NCBI GenBank assembly: GCA_037447655.1
Contig: JBBHKE010001891.1
Coordinates: 82,001-146,000, forward strand
DNA length: 64,000 nucleotides
From: Zygnema cylindricum
Lineage: Eukaryota > Streptophyta > Zygnematophyceae > Zygnematales > Zygnemataceae
Direction of reading: 5' to 3'
In this document: one piece after another, positions 61,101-64,000 of the stretch
Numbering within the stretch: position 1 is the stretch's first letter
How the letters are laid out: every line of letters begins with the position of its first letter
Translations under genes and position numbers: made by a program
Notes under the pieces: model-generated
Databases searched by the model: none
What the model saw: only the letters and a program-made list of their open reading frames with translations
What the model was told of the DNA's origin: nothing

Positions 61101-61527
61101 TGGTTTTTTTTGTAGAAATACTTGAAGTCCTCTTCTGTTTGTAGAAATAGTTCTCTTTGAGTCTTGTTGGTTACAGCACACTAATTATTGTCGGCAGGCA
61201 CAATCCAAGTCCCTGACAATGCTAACTTAAAATGTCCGGAATAATTGGAAATGTTATGTGTGGTTTCCCTTTATTTTGTATGATGTTAGACTTGGTACAA
61301 AAAAGTTAAGTAGGGTTTAAATAAACTTTTATAAAGTTTTATAAAGTTTTGTTGAGACTAACAAAATCGTTTGTTTCATGATCTGCAGGCGGAAGTTCAA
61401 CTGGAAACCACTTAAGGAGATTTGTGGTCTTCCATTTCCTAAGGTTACAATAACGGCTATTGAAGAACCAGCACCGAAGAAGCTTGAGTTGGTGTCAGAA
61501 GAGAAAGTTCCGGTTCCCGTTGAGTGA
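58127..61527 (+). CDS. NdhN: Plastid NAD(P)H dehydrogenase-like complex subunit N (4 exons, 264 aa)
   Basis: Exons are 58127-58579, 59238-59354, 59940-60025 and 61389-61527; introns are GT..AG and phases agree. Residues 1 to about 75 are Ser/Arg/Lys-rich and poor in acidic residues, as in a plastid transit peptide. The mature part matches NdhN: GLSDFVGGDL, DLGKWFDDVE, GGAEGRYATVLKNRGY, SARGLGDPEAYL, then in exon 2 HLGKQAVARWY and PPEVDYRL. Exon 3 encodes LQFLALLPAIRPNV and exon 4 RKFNWKPLKEI. NdhN is a stromal-arm subunit of the chloroplast NDH complex, which moves electrons from ferredoxin to plastoquinone in cyclic flow around photosystem I. The ATG at 58127 is the first in frame; only a non-ATG extension exists upstream. 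The C-terminus carries an extra acidic/Pro tail of about 20 residues. Intron 1 holds a family A MITE and intron 3 a Copia remnant. Identity is firm. Confidence 0.95.
58836..59011. mobile_element. Family A MITE, type A2, degenerate, in NdhN intron 1
   Basis: It is bounded by TATACCGCATATTGCTAT and TACACGATGTA. The internal TCTCCGCGTACATTTGTCCG and the GCTAAGATTCTTA block match the A2 element at 28776. The ends are diverged, so it is an old insertion. Confidence 0.6.
60511..60740 (+). pseudogene. Ty1/Copia integrase remnant in NdhN intron 3
   Basis: One frame encodes the end of a GAG-pre-integrase zinc region and the start of an integrase core: CDRCALGRTHILPF, then KLIHSNVWGP, then VIYDFSRFTKVYF. 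This is the C-x2-C..GK.H..F, LIHSDV.GP and DDYSR.T.VYF pattern of Ty1/Copia polyproteins. Two consecutive stops (60673-60678) interrupt the frame, and it decays within about 60 codons afterwards. No LTRs were seen. It is a decayed plant retrotransposon fragment that sits directly after a splice-acceptor-like sequence. Confidence 0.8.
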
Positions 61528-63243
61528 AAACAAAAACAAAAATGAAAAAAAAAAAAAAAAACGGTACAGGAACTGGGTTCAGGTCGCATACTAGTTTGTG
61601 AGTCTGAATCTGGCGAGTAAATTACTTTGACATAGCATTATTGTTTTTTTTTTTTTTTTTGGAAGTACCAGGATAACTTGAAGGCATTGTTCTGGATAGG
61701 ACAAAAGAAGTGTCGCAAAGTGCTTTTTATTGACCACAATCCAACAAAGTGTGACAGTTGTGACAGTAAAATTATCTTATTACAATTGTTATTACTGGTT
61801 ATCAGGTTATAGTGAGGCCCCTGTCAGAATTGTAGAAACTGAATTGGGATTGGCTGGGACATTCTATGTATGTAATATCTTGGATAGGCATGAATTTGTA
61901 TTTATGGAAACAAAAAAATATGAGTTGAAAACAAAATGATGTCACTTTTCAGGAATGCATTTGCAAATTCTTTTTTGACTTGGTTTGAGTGTTTAGCATG
62001 AGTGTTTCATACCTCAGGCATGTTGGAGCATTGAATTTCCTTAGTAGTGGATAACTAAAAGCCAATGTGCTGCATATGCATGCTTGTATAATCTTTTTGT
62101 ATGTTCATGTTTGGTTTAAATCGAATTTTAGTTTTTGGTTTGAACTCACTAAAAGATCCGCCACAAGGAAGATTTTTTTGATAATTTTCTTGTATTTCTT
62201 TTAAACAAATAAAAGAAAAGTATTAGATGGTTGGCATTCTTGAGTTGCACATTCATGGTATTAAGCTTTGAAAATTTCATTTTCATCTTATCAATTGGAG
62301 TTATCACGGGGGAAACGGTTTATCGTCAATTTCAACTTAATGCACAATAGGATGTGTATAGGTGGGAATTTTTGAAGCTACGGATGGAGAGGGAGGGGGA
62401 TAGGGAGAGGGATGGGGGGAGGGGGAGGGGGAGGGGGAGGGGACCAAATATTTGGTATTATCCAAAATGCTATGTCAAGTATCATAATAGACTACCTTTC
62501 GCCTCAATTCGATTCGGTTTTGCAATTAATACTGCCATTTGCAGCAAAATCGATGTGTAAATGCTTCGCAAACAAAGATACACAAGTTGCTTTCTTGCTC
62601 CTGACTGATTGAGGTACAGCTAGATAAAACACATCTAAACATAAACACTGTAAAAAATCGTACCATAAAAAGAACACATCTTTATTTCTGACCCGTACAG
62701 TTTTGACATGATCAATTATTGAGATAATGTAAATCTCCAGCTCTAATCACCTTTTATATCACAAAAGCTTATGTGATATGCCAACTATCAACTGCAAGTA
62801 TGGCCAAACATCAAAACGCTTAGAAATAAGACACCTTGGATTGCAGATAAAAAAAATATAGAAAAATTGCACAGTATGTACAAAAAATATTCATCTTACA
62901 TAAACGGTTACCAAGTACGGTAATCCTGCCAGAAAAATAAGATCTCCACTTCCAGAAAAGAGGAAGACAATAAGAGCCTAAAGTGCAGAAGAGAACGAAT
63001 AGATTGGAAGGACAGAAGAGTTAATTACAGATTGCAGGTGGACGGTAAACTGACAAAAAGCTGCCTTGCCCGGAAAAAAAAAAGAAAAAAAAGACAAAAG
63101 TAACCATAAAAAACTAACAGCTTGTTGTGCTCTAATTCACCGACCCTTTTTACGAGAAGACACATAATCCCTTAACATATAAATGGGATCTTTTTACCTC
63201 GACAACGGCATAAACAAAAAGTGGACAAAATCATAAACCTCGC
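61528..63243. other. NdhN 3' region and intergenic DNA
   Basis: A17 and T18 runs lie at about 61543-61562 and 61643-61662, just after the stop. A GGGGGA-rich tract is at about 62385-62442. No gene was recognised. The part next to 63243 may be the 3' untranslated region of a minus-strand gene. Confidence 0.4.
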
Positions 63244-63368
63244 CTAAGACAACTCGCCTCCTTTGCCAGTAGGGCCCGTAGTTGTTTGAGAGAGGGTGGG
63301 AGAGAGAGAAGAAGGTCGTTGGGAAGCCATGGGAGGTGGATGAACTAATTGAGACTGAGCCTGCCGCT
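63244..63368 (-). CDS. Possible terminal exon of an unidentified minus-strand gene
   Basis: On the minus strand a polypyrimidine-like stretch and TTTCTAG precede a frame reading RQAQSQLVHPPPMASQRPSS, then a Ser/Thr/Pro/Gly-rich tail ending GKGGELS and a TAG stop at 63246-63244. The codon use and low-complexity tail look like the C-terminus of a nuclear or RNA-binding protein, but no family can be named. The acceptor could also be six bases further on (CGGCAG). The upstream exons would lie beyond 63400 or outside the window, and none was recognised. Confidence 0.3.
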
Positions 63369-63369
63369 A

Positions 63370-64000
63370 GAAACACCAAATAAAGAATACAAAAATACAA
63401 AGATTAAGGAAAAATCGAAACAAAAAACAGACAAAACGCAACTCGTAACACCACGTCATGTCAGACAAAGTCCACACTAGGTCTAAAACAGTATAAATGG
63501 AGAACTGAAAGACCAGATCCTATTTCGCTTTTCATTTTTTTTTCTTTTTTTTTTCACTTTTTTTGTATAGCAAATGCATAACCCTGTCCATCGCTAGTCG
63601 AGTCAATCACTCTAATTCAAGCGATTGTTTTTCTACTCAAACTCAAAAATTAGTGGTAATACTACCTATGTTAGTGGCCCATAATGAGCCACTGGCAAAA
63701 AATAATTTAGTGTATTCAATTCTAATAAAGTGTAAACGCGAACAATTCATTAACTCGTATAGCTATATAGGGTGTAGGTTAACTGTATTTCATTTTTTTT
63801 TTTTTGATGAAATGTGGGCACCTTCAATCATCTGGAAATGAAAATGATATAAATAAACATTGACCACAGCAACTTCACCACCATCTATAGCACCATTAAA
63901 GGAGTTAGTAGTGTAAATGTGAAATTAAAATAAATAATAATAATTTAGAGTATGCGCGGCTGATTGTAGTCCCCACTCCCTTAAATAGTGTTTTACGCAC
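63370..64000. other. Right-edge DNA, possible intron or intergenic
   Basis: T-rich runs lie at 63536-63565. Sequence at 63600-63740 (ATCACTCTAATTCAAGCG, GTGGCCCATAATGAGCCAC) resembles the unnamed repeat at 20247-20430. The 92-codon + frame at 63563-63841 is not supported by any domain. Confidence 0.35.

Overview
The window is nuclear DNA of a photosynthetic streptophyte, most likely a streptophyte (charophyte) alga with a repeat-rich genome. Four things point there. It has a nuclear gene for plastid NDH subunit NdhN with a transit-peptide-like leader. It has an EARLY FLOWERING 3 (ELF3) homologue with all three conserved plant blocks. It has a plant-type golgin-84 and an intron-containing elongator tRNA-Met, as in plants. 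The proteins are clearly related to land-plant families but diverged and expanded, so an alga is preferred; I cannot name a genus, and a bryophyte or other early plant is not excluded.

Five protein-coding genes could be built exon by exon, with GT..AG introns and matching phases: a golgin-84-like Golgi tether (+, 12596-18026, 3 exons, 1317 aa); ELF3 (+, 31926-37343, 4 exons, 1289 aa); a FrnE-type DsbA-like thioredoxin-fold protein (-, 39185-43477, 6 exons, 213 aa); NOP58 (-, 49619-56788, 10 exons, 574 aa); and NdhN (+, 58127-61527, 4 exons, 264 aa). A tRNA-Met(CAT) gene with a 29-nt intron lies on the minus strand at 28279-28379. A possible last exon of a sixth gene sits near the right edge on the minus strand.

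Layout: 1-12.5 kb is gene-poor and full of small inverted-repeat transposons. 12.6-18.0 kb is the golgin gene. 18.0-31.9 kb is transposons, a 1.3-kb AT-rich satellite and the tRNA. 31.9-43.5 kb holds ELF3 and the FrnE-like gene, facing each other tail to tail. 43.5-49.6 kb is again transposon-rich. 49.6-61.5 kb holds NOP58 and NdhN, head to head. The genes belong to unrelated housekeeping, plastid and clock functions, and nothing suggests an operon-like module.

The non-genic DNA resolves into at least four families of short inverted-repeat elements, and most copies still show target-site duplications (TSDs). Family A ends in CACCG..CGGTG and is flanked by TA (Tc1/mariner or Stowaway-like). 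Family B ends in TAGTGTTG..CAACACTA with 8-bp TSDs (hAT-like). Family C ends in CATAGTTC..GAACTATG with perfect 8-bp TSDs (hAT-like). Family D ends in GGG..CCC with TTA/TAA TSDs (PIF/Harbinger-like). They are nested, and at two separate loci family A sits exactly in the terminal TA of a family B element. The most interesting gene is ELF3, which carries a long Gln/Asn/Leu-rich tract, a 13-Ala run built from mixed codons, and Leu-Gln-Pro-Gly repeats.
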